A stretch of 64,000 nt of DNA, taken from NCBI RefSeq assembly GCF_958298935.1, contig NC_084921.1, positions 51,199,001 to 51,263,000 of the forward strand, read 5' to 3'. A program made the translations under genes and the position numbers. Under the pieces are notes generated by a model, which was not told where the DNA came from, did not search any database, and saw only the letters and a list, made by a program, of their open reading frames with translations. Source of the DNA: Phragmites australis (taxonomy: Eukaryota > Streptophyta > Magnoliopsida > Poales > Poaceae). Shown here in pieces: positions 1-12,300 of the stretch; position 1 is the first letter of the stretch, and each line of letters begins with the position of its first letter.

Positions 1-382
1 TGATCTGGTGATACCTGTCTCTTTGCTCCCGTTGTGCGGCAGATTCACCCTTTTTCCTATTTCGCTGATTTGTTGCGTTGTTTTTTGGTGCCCCTTAGAT
101 TTCGGTTTTCCTTCCAACTTTACTTCGCCTTCTCTGTTCTTTTTATCTGTCCATTTGTTCTCTTCCTTGCTGTTCATCTAAGGAGATTTCCACTTCCGTT
201 CTGTTCCTGTGTGGCATTTGGGCATCGTTTTTTGCTTCAGTGAACCGCAAAAGCTCACGAATCCTCCTTTGTTCGGTGTCTCCATTGCAGATGAGAAGCG
301 GCGCAACTGGGGCGGCGGAAGTGCGGTCAGCCTGAGCCTTGGGAGTCACTAGACACCGAGCAAGATTCAGAAGCTAAAGCGC
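1..382 (+). promoter_or_regulatory. 5' leader and probable leader intron of the GUX gene
   Basis: This is the T-rich sequence upstream of the GUX start codon. A pyrimidine-rich stretch ending in TTGCAG at 285-290 looks like a 3' splice site, so 291-382 is probably the last part of the 5' UTR and the DNA before it may be a leader intron. A short upstream reading frame (291-335, 14 codons, ATG to TGA) lies in this leader. The promoter must lie left of the window. The splice call is inference from the acceptor alone. Confidence 0.4.
291..335 (+). CDS. Upstream ORF in the GUX 5' leader (14 codons)
   Basis: An ATG directly after the putative leader-intron acceptor opens a 14-codon frame that ends in TGA at 333-335, 47 bases before the GUX start. 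It overlaps no other gene. It would matter only if 291-382 is in the mature mRNA; translation is not shown by the sequence. Confidence 0.3.
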   Translation: MRSGATGAAEVRSA

Positions 383-3300
383 ATGGGTTCCTTGGAGGCG
401 CGGTACCGGCCGGCCGGGGCAGCGTAAGATCTCTCTGCCCAAACCCCCTCGATCTATAAAGCCAAAGCTCCCTTCCCCTCTCCTCCCCTCACCCCCACTC
501 GCCTGCTTGTGTTGCTTTTGAGCTGGTTATGCTCGATCCTCGGTGCGGTTTGCGTGCTAATCCATTCAGGTTCAGATGTGCGCTTTGCTTTGGCATGTGC
601 GGTCATGTGCTGCATGTTGGATTGACTCGTATCTAAGCTGGTATTGATGCCTCCGCTGTGGCCTTGGTGGTGACCATCCGCTCTCATCATGTAATCTCGC
701 AGGAGTGTTGTACTGCAGCCTTGTACCTTGTGCAGGATGTTCGTCTCCTTTGGTCTCCGTCCGCCATGCCCCTTCCCTCCTTAACTTCCCTGGTATTATA
801 GGTGGTGTGGGCGGTGGTAGTTGTGACATTATGACACTCATCCATCCATCCGTTCTCCCATATTGCCACTCGCTCCCAGCTAGAGCTGGAGAAGCGGCAG
901 AAACCTGCCCTTTTTCCCCTTTGTGCCGTGGCTCCTGATATGTGTGGTTGCTGATGGTTTGCTGTCGATGTGTTTTAGACGTGTGAATCTGGCTATCTTC
1001 GCTCTTCAGTTTCCCTGTTCTCCTGACCGGAAGTTAGTCTTACTTTTGTGGAGTACATTCGAGTAAAAATTTGGTCGCAGCAGTTTTGCTGTAAAGCGCA
1101 GCCAGGCGTCGGTGGCCATGTGCTCTCGCTGGCATTTTGGCCCCAAAGACTGCTCCATGTGTCAGCAACGCTATTAAAATCTCTGCACGCATTAGTTTCA
1201 TGTTGCAGACTGCCTGCTACGGATGCTGCGTTTGCCTGCTACTGCTGCTGCTTTGTGACTGTGGCCCAGGAGCGTTGAATTAGCGCGCGTAGCGTGTAGA
1301 AAATCCCGGGTTTCGCTGTGTGACCAACCGGTGATTCCTGCTATCTTGGTCGGGTCCATATCCTGCATCAATCTTCTTGATGTTTACGGTTGTACTGCAA
1401 AGTTCTCTTCTCTGCATCTGGGATTAATCATCCATGCAGCTTTTTCGTTGCGTGTTTGACGGTATTAAAAAACGCTGGCGCTAAGCGTTCTTTCGTGATT
1501 TGATCCTAAAAGATGGGGGTTTGGTACCTGGCATCTTCGTGCTTAATGAGGCTCTCCTTTTCTAAAAGATGTGACTAAAAAATTAGAGGCCTGGGGAATA
1601 TGAGAGTGCACTAATATGCTTTTGGTTCCTTTTTAATTCTCAGTGCTGGGGGGCAGTTTTTCCCTTTAGCCTTTTTTCTTCCATAGCCAAAAGATGCTAC
1701 CACACGGCAGTGTACCCACCTCCCAAGTGAAAATATATGACCAATGCAAACTTAAGGAAAGCTGAACACCGGCACCGGTTGTGTTTTTTTAGAACTAAGC
1801 TCTGGTAACAAGTTGGGACGAGGTTGTGTTTTTTTTTTGTTCCGTGGGGACGAGGTTATGTTACCTTCTACTAGTGTCATCATTTCACAATAGTTATTTT
1901 GACAGTGGACCTGATGAACAGTTTGAATTACTTGCATGTACTTTAGCGGGAAACAGTAATCACATAAGCCGGAAATCGTACTTATTTCTTCATTCGTTTT
2001 CAGTCTATACCTTTTTTTTGCCCTGATGGAGTTCTCCCTTCTGACGATTGTCTAGCGTCCACCAATGGTTGTGATAGAATCCATAGTAAATAGGTAAAAA
2101 GGGTTATCTTCCTGCATGCTACCTCTGCTTCCAATACAAGTCTATTTGGGATCAGACGGAGCACTGCTGATCTCATGGGATCAGCACCCAAGAATTGTTT
2201 TCACTATGACACGAATCTAGTGTGAAATTTTTATTACTTGCTAGTTTCCAAAAAAGAAGTACTAGTTTGTTTTGCTTGTCTAGAATTACTAATTGCTAGT
2301 TGTCCAAAAAATAATTACCAATTGCTGTCCAGATACTTGCGTGAAAGGTGTTCGCTATCTCTGACTGTGTTTGGTTTATACCTTTTTCAGTGAAGACACA
2401 GCTAAGAGAAGGACCCAGAAAAGCAAAAGTTTCAAAGAGGTTGAAAAAATTGATGTTTTTGTACTGGAGAAAAGCTCCGGTTGCAAATTCCGATCCTTGC
2501 AACTTTTGCTCTTCGCCATCATGTCTGCTGCATTTCTGACACTGCTATACACACCATCTGTGTATGAACATCAATTTCAGTCGAGCTCTCAGTGAGTATA
2601 CCTGCACACAATATCCAGCAATGCAGTAGACTCTTTCCGAGATTGAGCTGAGTAGTATATAATATGATGATCAGTGTCTATTACCATGGTGCTTATGCTG
2701 GTTGATATGCTTTGCAGGCTTGTTAATGGGTGGATATGGGATAAGAGAAGTTCTGATCCTAGATATGTATCTTCTACCAGCATTCAGTGGGAGGATGTAT
2801 ATGGAACCGTAAAAAATCTGAATGGTGGTGAACAAAAGCTCAAAGTTGGACTCCTGAATTTTAACAGAACCGAGTATGGCTCTTGGACACAAATGATCCC
2901 AGAAAGTGATTTTTCAATCATAAGACTAGAGCATGCCAACGAAAGCATTACCTGGCAGACTCTGTATCCTGAATGGATAGATGAGGAGGAAGAAAAAGAG
3001 ATACCATCTTGTCCATCACTTCCAGATCCTAATTTTCCAAGAGGGACACACTTTGATGTTGTTGCTGTTAAACTTCCCTGTACTCGAGTGGAGGGTTGGT
3101 CTAGAGATGTTGCACGGCTGCATTTGCAGTTATCGGCAGCAAAATTGGCGGTGGCCAGCGCCAGAGGCAATGGTAGAGTCCATGTGCTCTTTGTGACTGA
3201 TTGCTTCCCTATTCCGAATCTCTTCTCTTGCAAGGACCTTGTCAAACATGAAGGCAATGCTTGGCTGTACAAACCTGACGTGAAGGCACTAAAGGAGAAG

Positions 3301-4714
3301 GTCAAGCTTCCCGTTGGATCCTGTGAGCTTGCTGTTCCACTCAATGCAAAAGGTAAGTTGATTATTTTGTGCAGTTTTTAATAGCTACCCATCTGAAGAC
3401 ACTCATTATTTCCTAGTGTACCCAAAGCGCATTCATCCAGGGAACCCAGTAACTGTATAATTGCATGTCTGAAAATTTCTACAGAGATACAAATAGTGCT
3501 GCAAGTGCTAAGCATTGAAGAAGAATTCACTATTTTCTGAAACATGATGGCGAGTTTGTCTATCTTGCTTTATTTAGGCATGCATGATCAACTTCTGTTG
3601 GAAAAAGTCAGAATATTCCTATTCACCTTCTAGTTCTTTTTTTTTTCTCTGAATGGTCAACAATTTCCAGTAGATAACAATTTTCCTTTCTTTTGCAGCA
3701 CGACTTTACACAGTAGACAGACGCAGAGAAGCGTATGCTACAATACTGCATTCAGCAAGTGAATATGTCTGTGGTGCAATCACCGCAGCTCAAAGCATTC
3801 GCCAAGCAGGTTCAACAAGGGACCTTGTTATTCTTGTTGATGAGACCATAAGTGACCACCACCGAAAGGGACTGGAATCTGCAGGGTGGAAGGTCAGAAT
3901 AATACAGAGGATCCGGAATCCTAAGGCTGAACGTGATGCCTACAATGAATGGAACTACAGCAAATTCCGGTTATGGCAGCTTACAGATTATGACAAGGTT
4001 ATATTCATCGATGCTGACCTCCTCATCCTGAGGAATATTGATTTCTTATTTGCTACGCCAGAAATTACTGCAACGGGCAACAATGCAACGCTCTTCAACT
4101 CTGGTGTCATGGTCATTGAGCCCTCAAATTGCACATTCCAGTTGTTGATGGAGCACATCAACGAGATAACATCTTACAACGGTGGTGACCAAGGGTATCT
4201 GAACGAGATATTCACATGGTGGCATCGAATTCCAAAACACATGAACTTCTTGAAGCATTTCTGGGAGGGTGATGAAGAGGAAGTGAAGGCAAAGAAGACT
4301 CGGTTATTTGGTGCTAACCCACCAATCCTCTATGTCCTGCACTATTTGGGCCGGAAACCATGGCTGTGCTTCCGGGACTACGACTGCAACTGGAATGTTG
4401 AAATTCTGCGGGAGTTTGCAAGTGATGTTGCTCATGCTCGCTGGTGGAAGGTGCACAACAAGATGCCAAAGAAACTTCAGGGCTATTGCCTTCTGAGATC
4501 AAGGCTGAAGGCTGGGTTGGAGTGGGAACGGCGGCAGGCTGAGAAAGCAAACTTCACTGACGGGCATTGGCGACGGAACATAACCGATCCAAGGCTGAAA
4601 ACTTGCTTTGAGAAGTTCTGCTTCTGGGAGAGTATGTTATGGCACTGGGGTGAGAACAAGACCAACTCCACGAAGCAGAACCCGGTGCCGGCAACGCCTA
4701 CTGCCAGCCTGTGA
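383..4714 (+). CDS. GUX1: UDP-glucuronate:xylan alpha-glucuronosyltransferase (GUX/PGSIP type, GT8)
   Basis: Spliced gene with exons 383-423, 2391-2591, 2718-3352 and 3699-4714 (stop TGA), giving 630 residues. All three introns are GT..AG and the phases join exactly. The start is the ATG at 383: its 13 codons plus two bases join the exon-2 frame and give the N-terminus MGSLEARYRPAGAA, expected for grass GUX proteins. The protein is a type II Golgi membrane protein. It has a basic cytosolic tail, one membrane span at about residues 49-67, then a GT8 domain starting near residue 300. The metal-binding DxD motif is DAD at 397-399 and the GT8 motif HxxGxxKPW begins at H507. GUX enzymes transfer glucuronic acid from UDP-GlcA to the xylan backbone in secondary walls. 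No frameshift or missing key residue is seen. The GUX family call is secure; the exact paralogue number is not. Confidence 0.93.
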
Positions 4715-6576
4715 AACTCATGAGATTTGTAGATAGCTGGAGAGAGTAGTATACCAGATACAAACTTCGAAAGCTCCATACATACATAGCAACAGCTTTG
4801 TAAAGGTAGCTATGCTTAGGTCTTTCCCGCATGACTATACCTTGTTTGCCGTCACTGCTTCAGCGCCCTCCTGCTGCCTTTTGACGGCTGACAATTTTTT
4901 TGGTTTTTGCTAATAATTCATCAGTATAGGTATTTTTTCTGGTTAAGGCTTCCCCGTTCTGTTGCTTCATTGGCTGTTGCTCTGCTGCAACGGCCTGGTT
5001 TGATGTGTATGGTGGTTGGACAGTTTTCAGTGATGAATCTGGAGTGATGCATCATGAGAATGCTGACCAGAAAACACTGCTTGATTTTGGCATGAATATG
5101 ATGTCATCTTTAATGCTGTGGTGATGTTGGATTAGATCAACTACTTGTGTTTCCTCTTGGAGCCCTTTCTTTTGATCGATGGCTCATGGAGCCCTTTCAG
5201 CATGGGAGATCTGCGTCGTGTGTTTCCTCTAGAACAGAATGTGCCAAAGTCACGAACCTCATTTTTCTGTTGTAGCACGTTTGTACCACCTAACAAGGCA
5301 GCGTTCAATTGCCGTGCTTCCCTCCATCGTACGGGCGTAGAACATGCATCATTGCATCCATTGATAGGTTCGGTGCAGTGCTGTTTCTGCCAGAGAGAAA
5401 GATCACAACAGCTAGCATCGATTATCTCGTCATGTTCCGCTCCTTCGAGACGCAGAGTCTTTTCTAGCTCGTCATCCTGCACGCTTTCGGCTTTTCCAAC
5501 AGCAACACACCTAAAAAGCACGGGGATCAGGCTGTACAAGCGCCGGTGGTAGCATTGTTTTTCCAAGACGCTGTACATACTACTCCAGACTTCCGTTCCC
5601 TTGTCGTTTAAGATTGGAGTGGTTGGATGTTTGCGTTGCAAGTGACCAGGAGTAGGTTGTTCTTCTCAATTGTCACTAGGAAAATTGAGGGATGCGTCCA
5701 GATCTGGCGCACGATTTACTAGTACACCAAAACCATGGAAAGGGCGTTGCATCTAACCGCTACTGCTCGTACTATTCTCCCATCCCATGAGTCCATGACA
5801 CGCGCGTCGCGTTGCGAGCTCGCTAGTTTATTCCACCGTGTGAGCCAGAGTCCAAAATGCTCTGTAGTCCGTACCATGGGGTACTACAATATGTTTGAGG
5901 CAAACGGGTTCGAGGCACACGCACACGCACACGCACACGCGGCGGTGGTGCTGGGAGCCCCGGTGTCTCTCTCTCTCTCCCCTTGGGCGAGCACGAGAGG
6001 GACGCGGCAATCTAACGCCATCTTCTGCTTGTCAGAGATCACCGCGCAAGGGCCGGCCCCTTGACACGCTCCACTTGCGTCGTACATTTGTCGCACTGCC
6101 GCCTGGAGGAGGAGAGCCGTGAGATTCCAGCTTTTGAGCTTTGACCGGGTAGAGAAAGAAACAGGTCGTGGCGACGTCCTGTGGCTGTGGGACAGATACG
6201 AGCACTGGCTGCTGCAGTTCACGCTCGTCACCAGTGCCGGCATGCCGTGTGCAACGCGGAGGGGAATCCCGCGCCTGGTTGGCCTCTCGGCGTCACGCGG
6301 CTGCGGTCCCGCGTTGCCGGTGCGCCACCAACCACTAGTCCGGCTGCGAGGCCGAGGTTTACGGTCCCTGCGGCGGCCGGACGGACTCAGAACTCTCAGT
6401 TCGGGGCCGGTGCGGGTTGTCACGACAAACGGCCGCTTTTTTTTGGCAAGGGCGGCGTCTGATGGGCGGCGGTGCTCGCGGTTGCTGATTCGGGCGTGAA
6501 TGGGCCGCTACGATACGGTCAAGCAACTCGGCTTTTGTTACGGCCCAACGGTTGCGCTGCCTAAGTTTCTCGTGTC
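4715..6576. other. GUX 3' flank and intergenic DNA
   Basis: The first 300-400 bases are probably the GUX 3' UTR; no polyadenylation site can be fixed by eye. Beyond it I see no convincing gene. The only local structure is a short CACACG-type microsatellite at 5915-5940. The open frames at 5735-6500 are GC-rich but have no recognisable domain. Confidence 0.5.
5915..5940. repeat. Microsatellite (GCACAC)n
   Basis: About four tandem copies of a GCACAC hexamer, followed by a CT-rich stretch. It is a simple sequence repeat in the region between the GUX and pectinesterase genes. Confidence 0.8.
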
Positions 6577-6585
6577 GATTTTCTC

Positions 6586-7583
6586 GAGTTTTTTTTTAAT
6601 TTTTATTATTAATATTTAAATAAATAGATATATAAGGACAATATTTATATAAATAGACGTTTATCATCTTCTGAAAGAGTTGTAGCCCTTTTAGATGGCG
6701 GTTAGAACCTACCCTCATGCTCGTCGGTCGTACCGCGCCTCTTAGAGGTAGCCTCCTTGCTACCCTCTCAGGGGACGGTTAGTCTCTCATACCCGCCCTT
6801 TTAGGGGTGGTTAGCTCCCCACTCCCACCCCTCCACTACCCTCACAGTATAAAAAACTAAAAATCAGGTCTTTAGGTGTACCATACATGTCAACGTTTTT
6901 TTTTGTCATGTCTTTATGGTTAGGATTTATTCACGCAGTAACGATAAATCCCGTGTTTCATGTAATGTTTGTCAGCATATGTAACATTCGTCTCGGGTAT
7001 TATGCTCATAGTGTTTTATACAACTACAATCGTTCGAAAAATTAGATTTTGTATCCTCCCAACATTACGTCGCTAAAAAATTACTCATATAATTTTACAT
7101 CAAATAAATAAATTAATATCGACAAATTTATATCGATCCTAAATTTCTAAAATGTAACTACTCTGTGATACCGTTTTGACCATGTTTTATACAATTAACA
7201 TTTTTTATCGAATGAATATGCACTATTTTTAAAATTAACACATACAAAAATTAAATTAAAAAATCAAATTTACAAGCGATAGGACTAACCGCCCCTAGAA
7301 GGATGACAAGGGCTAACCGCCCTCTCAAAGGATGGAAAAGGCGCCGTGCTCAGGGGTGGGCCCTACCTGCCCTCCAAGACGGTGGTAAGGGGTGACGTTG
7401 CCACCATGTCATCAGTACCGTTTTCTGAAAGGGCTGCTGTAATTTCAGAGGACGGTAGACATTTATTTATATAAATATTATCATACAACCCTTTCAAAAG
7501 ACTGTAGATATCTATCTATACTAATATTGCTATAGGGGTCTATTTATTTAGATATTAATAAAAAATAAAAAAATAAAAAACCC
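6586..7583. mobile_element. Mutator-type foldback element, 998 bp
   Basis: The ends form a long imperfect inverted repeat: about 6586-6710 on the left matches the reverse complement of about 7430-7583, and both outer tips begin GAG/GGG followed by a T run. The element is flanked by a perfect 9-bp direct repeat, GATTTTCTC, at 6577-6585 and 7584-7592, the duplication length typical of Mutator-like elements. The middle has CCGCCC/GGGCGGTT-like inverted pieces. There is no transposase frame, so it is non-autonomous. It lies about 1.8 kb beyond the pectinesterase stop codon. Confidence 0.85.
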
Positions 7584-7734
7584 GATTTTCTCTGGGATGC
7601 AGGGCCTAACTTTAAGCTTACAATCGTAGCAACGAAGCCCAATGTGGCCGTGGACGTAACTTTTGCGAAAGCATTGTCGGCTTTTGCTGGCCCATCTGAA
7701 GTGGGGGTGACCAGGCTCTGACGAAAACATCTAG

Positions 7735-8105
7735 AGTGTGACTGTTATTCGCATGAGTCTGTTTGTATATATTATATACGTAAGTTAACAGAAAATAGGT
7801 AAGTAGAGTTATATTTGTTGAAAAAAATATTTAGTTAGTTGTATATGTTTAGATAGATTAAACTGAATTTCTGTTTATTTGATCGAATTTGAGACTGTAT
7901 AAGTGGATGTAAGTACTGAGACTATGATTAGTTGTTCATATAAAAATGATTTTATGACACTGATAAATGGACTCACTATCAGTGGATGTATGTATCTATC
8001 GGGCCATGCTGTAAGCTTACATTTATATTCGTCAGACCAAGTTGTAACAGTATATACGTGAAATCAAACACACTTTTGTATAAAATTATACTCATTCATC
8101 AAACC
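7735..8105 (+). repeat. Dispersed repeat, copy A
   Basis: This AT-rich segment aligns by eye with 63240-63625 in the same orientation, sharing blocks such as the Gly-less ATTATATTTRTTGAAAA stretch and GATAAATRRACTNAC. Copy B has a clear internal duplication with a period of 82 bp, and copy A shows a weaker version of it. It is probably a MITE or transposon fragment; I could not find clean termini. Confidence 0.55.
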
Positions 8106-8384
8106 AAATTGCTCTCATATGGTCAACCAATCGAACCCATGTTCCACGTCGAAATCCAGCTCGGCACATCTGTGCACAGCTTGTATTTTGCTTTCTAGCG
8201 GGCCTATGTCTGTTCCCTCCCGAGAGAGAACCTCAGAGTTCTTTTCTTCTTCTTTTTTTTTGGGTAAGAAAGCAACCTCAGTTTTGTACTGCACAGCACC
8301 CTTGAAAGAAAACAAAAGGCTGCGGACTTGTAGAATGTCGCATGCGATGTGACACGCGACGCACGCGTGAACAAACGTCAACAG

Positions 8385-8869
8385 TAGAGGTGGGACTTGG
8401 GCCGGGTCGGGCTGGCCCGACCCGACCCCTTCGGGCTTCGGGCCTTTCGGGCCGTGCTAGGATAGCCCGGTAAACTGTTCGGGTCGGGTCGAGCTGGCCC
8501 GACCCGACCCCTTCGGGCTTTGGGCCTTTCGGGCCGTGCTAGGATAGCCCGGTAAACTGTTCGGGTCGGGTCGAGCTGGCCCAATCCATCTTCAGCTAAG
8601 CCTAGACCCGACCCGAATGCACGATGGGCCTTATCGGGCCGGGCTGGCACGAGTCTAGCACCACCACACTCCACCGTGCGTGAGGGCGCGAACCCATTTT
8701 TTACCGGGCCAGACCGCCCATTGGGCCCCATATCAAGGTCAGGTCCGGTCCATAAATCGGGCCAGGCTGACCCAGCCCATCAGAGCTCGGATCGGATCGG
8801 GCTTAAGCTGCACCGAGCCGTGCTGGGCTCGGGCCGGCCCAAAAAATACGGCCCAAAGTTCTAGCTCTA
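8385..8869. mobile_element. hAT-type non-autonomous element, 485 bp
   Basis: The element starts TAGAGGTGGGACTTGGGCCG and its other end, read in reverse complement, starts TAGAGCTAGAACTTTGGGCC. TAGAG..CTCTA tips are typical of hAT elements. It is flanked by a perfect 8-bp duplication, GTCAACAG, at 8377-8384 and 8870-8877, the hAT TSD length. The interior is low-complexity GGGTCGGG/CCCGACCC sequence and has no transposase. It lies about 0.5 kb beyond the pectinesterase stop codon. Confidence 0.85.
8403..8577. repeat. 82-bp tandem duplication inside the hAT element
   Basis: The same segment, containing TAAACTGTTCGGGTCGGG, occurs twice with a spacing of 82 bp (TAAACTGTTC at 8471 and 8553), with only a few differences, and a partial third start follows. 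Confidence 0.8.
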
Positions 8870-8877
8870 GTCAACAG

Positions 8878-9361
8878 CAGATGGATTGTGATCAATTGAC
8901 CGGCTTTACGCCCGGCTTCGCTGGGTCGGTCCTTGCACACGCGGTGATGAAAGAACGGCGCAGTGAAAGGATGCAGCTGCAATAGAAAGCATGCATGCAG
9001 TGTTGCGGTGATGGACATGGACCACCACGAGCTAGAGCATAAAGCTACGAGATGATGATGTTGTTTGACACGACGTGCTGAAGTGGGGAGTCGTATTCAT
9101 GCTCTGCCACGCCACCGCTTCGTTCCGCCGTTCTTCCAAGCCACTCTTCCGGCCACGACCGCCAATTCTCGAGTTCGTTTCTGAGATTAACGACTGCTTG
9201 TGCAAGATTTCACGGTCATCGTGATTCGCGCGTACGGGGCCGAGATTTCGCCGGTTCATTGCTGATCACTTGCATTCTTAAACGCAGCACTCCACGTCGA
9301 CGGCACCATCTTAAATTCTTAATGCATCGACCCTATAGGAGTACCAGTTTTACACTTTTAC
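8878..9361. other. 3' flank of the pectinesterase gene
   Basis: About 480 bases between the hAT element and the pectinesterase stop codon. They should contain the pectinesterase 3' UTR (minus strand). I see no other gene or repeat. Confidence 0.5.
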
Positions 9362-12300
9362 TTACACTTTGGGTATCCACTCGTGTCCCTGAATGAAGTT
9401 GGCGACGCTGTACGCGTCCACGTGGTCCTTGGGCACCTGGCTGCTCCACGGCACCCTCCGGCTCGCGTCGCGTCCGCCGGGGCCTGCGCTGTCGAACTCG
9501 CCGTAGTAGAGCGTCTTGAGCGCGAAGTCCCCGTTCCACGCTAGCCACCCCTGCGGCTGCACCATCTCCGCGAGTGTGCACCCGACGTACACGGTCCGCG
9601 AGTACTCCTTCCAGGGGCGGCCCAGGTAGACACGGTGCACGTCGGGCTTCTGGTGGTACAGCGCCATGTACTCGTCGCTGCCGTTGACGACGCATCCGCG
9701 GAGCACGATCCCCGTGGGCTGGGCGGGGTCGGTGCGGCCCTGCGCGGTGACGGCGTCGTTCTCGCCCTTCTCGGGCTGCAGCTGCCGGGGCAGGACGATG
9801 AGGGCGGTGTCGTGCAGCAGCGTGGCCGAGTTGCCGAACACGAAGTCGACGGTCCCGGAGACGCGGCACCGGGTGTAGAACTGGCGCATGGCGTGCGCGT
9901 ACAGCGTGTCCTGGTGGCCCAGGAGCTCCACGGTGTCCAGCACCGTGCGGTCCCCCGTCGAGCGGAAGGCCACGGCCTGGTGCGCGTCCGGACCCGCGGT
10001 GTTGGCGATCGTCATGTCGCGCGCCATGAAGCCGTCCGCGAGAACGCCTGCAAAATCAAGGCGAGCGAGCGTAAATCATGCGCTCCGCAACGTGAAAACT
10101 TGCTGGGATACATCGCATTTCGTAACAGAGTGCACGACAGAGTTGTAGAGGCGGGTCGCTACGCACTTTTTTCTCGGTGAAATGACTACACAAGCATGAT
10201 GTCTGGTCCCGTCCGCGTCGGCAAAAATAAAAAATAGATAATATATATATGAGTGTATTTATCGAAATAGATAATATATCACTGTATTTATAATTTTAGT
10301 ATCCATATCTGACACCTCATTTACCAAAAATGATTTTCAGTACATCGTACCTCGAAAATACACTGGCCCGGCCATATTTGGCACATGATGTGCCGAATAT
10401 GATACCGGCGTGTTATGATTTCATGTAATTGTCAATTTTCAATAAAATTTGTAATTATTTGCTAATTTAAATGTACATTTCAAAATTCCTAATTTACTAT
10501 GCATGTAGTCCTTAAGGCAGTGGACAGTCTTAACACTTAGTTATGTTTGAAATACACAATTTAAAATGTAATAGTGACAATATCTCATTGATCATCTCAA
10601 GATGACGGTGGAAACTGACGATGTAAATTAGCAGAAGAATGCCGGTTATGACAGTCAAGGCTATCAGGGTAAGATGTTTGTCATCTATGAGGTGATGATT
10701 GGAAGTTGTGAGGATAGGTACAAGTAAATCCACCATCATTCCCACGGTCATTAGTGTCCTCCGGAGATAGAGGCCTCAGAGGGAGGAGTCGTTGTGGCAT
10801 GAAATCGTCGCCATCTTGAGCGCCGAAGAGCAAATGCATCACCAAGAAGTGTGAAATTTCTTTGTTGATCAACTTTGCATCTTCCGGGAACGCCTAACGC
10901 ATAAGAGGAACGTTCGAATCAATATATTTAAGATAAGGACGGTGACAAAATAGAAAATGATGAACCTGGATATGAGATGCATACTGGTCGGGCAACATCG
11001 TCATTTTTGTTTGCCTCGTAGAGAAACTTGGCACAGAAGGATGATCGGCTAGTTCGTACACCCTGAGATACATTTGGCGCCGCTCGTGCAAGAGGGTCCT
11101 AAGGTCGTCAGTGGTTACATGTAGGAGCAAAGCAGTCAATGCAGAACAGAAGCTGTTATCGTTCCTGCTGACCAATACATTGATTTTCTATTTTGCTTGA
11201 CCAGTATGCATCTGTCGGAGAGTGAACTCCTGTCGTAGGGATCCCGAGAGACCCCTTTTTAGAGATTCGGCCGGGGGATGATCCTGGAAAAGCTTGTGTG
11301 GGAAACAAGCGGGAACGGAAATAAATGCGATGGCTAGTGGGTACGCCGGGTTTTAGACAGGTTCGGGCCGCACGGAGGCGTAACACCCTACTCCTGTATG
11401 AGCGCTATATTTATCCTTGAAGGGGATTCTTCAAGGAGGTATCTGGTTCTAAGGGGAGAACTGTTTACAAAGAGCTTGAGGCTCTTATGTTCCAGCTTAA
11501 CTTGAGCTGGTTCGAGTGTCTGTTGATCTATCTTTGGCCTGGCTCGCCGGAGATTGTTGGTTATCTGGTCTCTTGGTTGTCTTGTGGTCGGGGGTTGTTC
11601 CTCCCTCTTTTAGTGTTCTCCATCCTTTCCTTTTATAGGCGCGCCGACCTCAACATATCCTGAATGGGAAAGAGGGGACGCGAATGCCAAGGTGCCACGG
11701 AGAAAGGCGTAATCATTTCATCTTGGCGAAGTGACAGGGGCGGTGGAGAAATGCGGCGCGCATTCGACCACCAGCCGCTGCGGAAGCCTCGGGGCGCCAT
11801 GAAAGGGGCCCACCGGGCAGCCTCAGAGGTGCCCGGTGCGCCCACCCTGTCTTGTTCTTCTGCCAGGGCAGGGTGGCAGGCCGAGCGCTTCGATTCTGGC
11901 AACGTTATCCCGAGGCACCTGGATGAAACGGGACGGGACCCGTGCATTTAATGGACCCACGCCCCCCTGCCAGTGCATGGCAGGGTCTGACACTGGGGCG
12001 TGGGCAGCTGAGAATGTCAGGATGTCAGGATGTCAGACCGCGCGTGCCTATTAAATGCGGCATTGGGCCTTTGACTGGATGACACCCTGACGACGGGACC
12101 CTTCGGGTTGTTGAATGATCTTGCGCGAACCTTCGGGGAACCGAGTCCTCGGGGGCTACCACGTGCAGCCCCGAGCACTCTCTCCCTAGCACTCGAGTGA
12201 GACCTTCGGGGAACCGAGTCCTCGGGGGCTGCCACGTGCAGCCCCGAGCACTCTCTCCCGAGCACTCGAGTGAGACCTTCGGGGAACCGAGTCCTCGGGG

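Noticed and set aside
5141..5641. 166-residue minus-strand frame downstream of GUX
   Set aside because: Mixed composition, no domain, overlaps an equal-length frame on the other strand, and no splice or start context.
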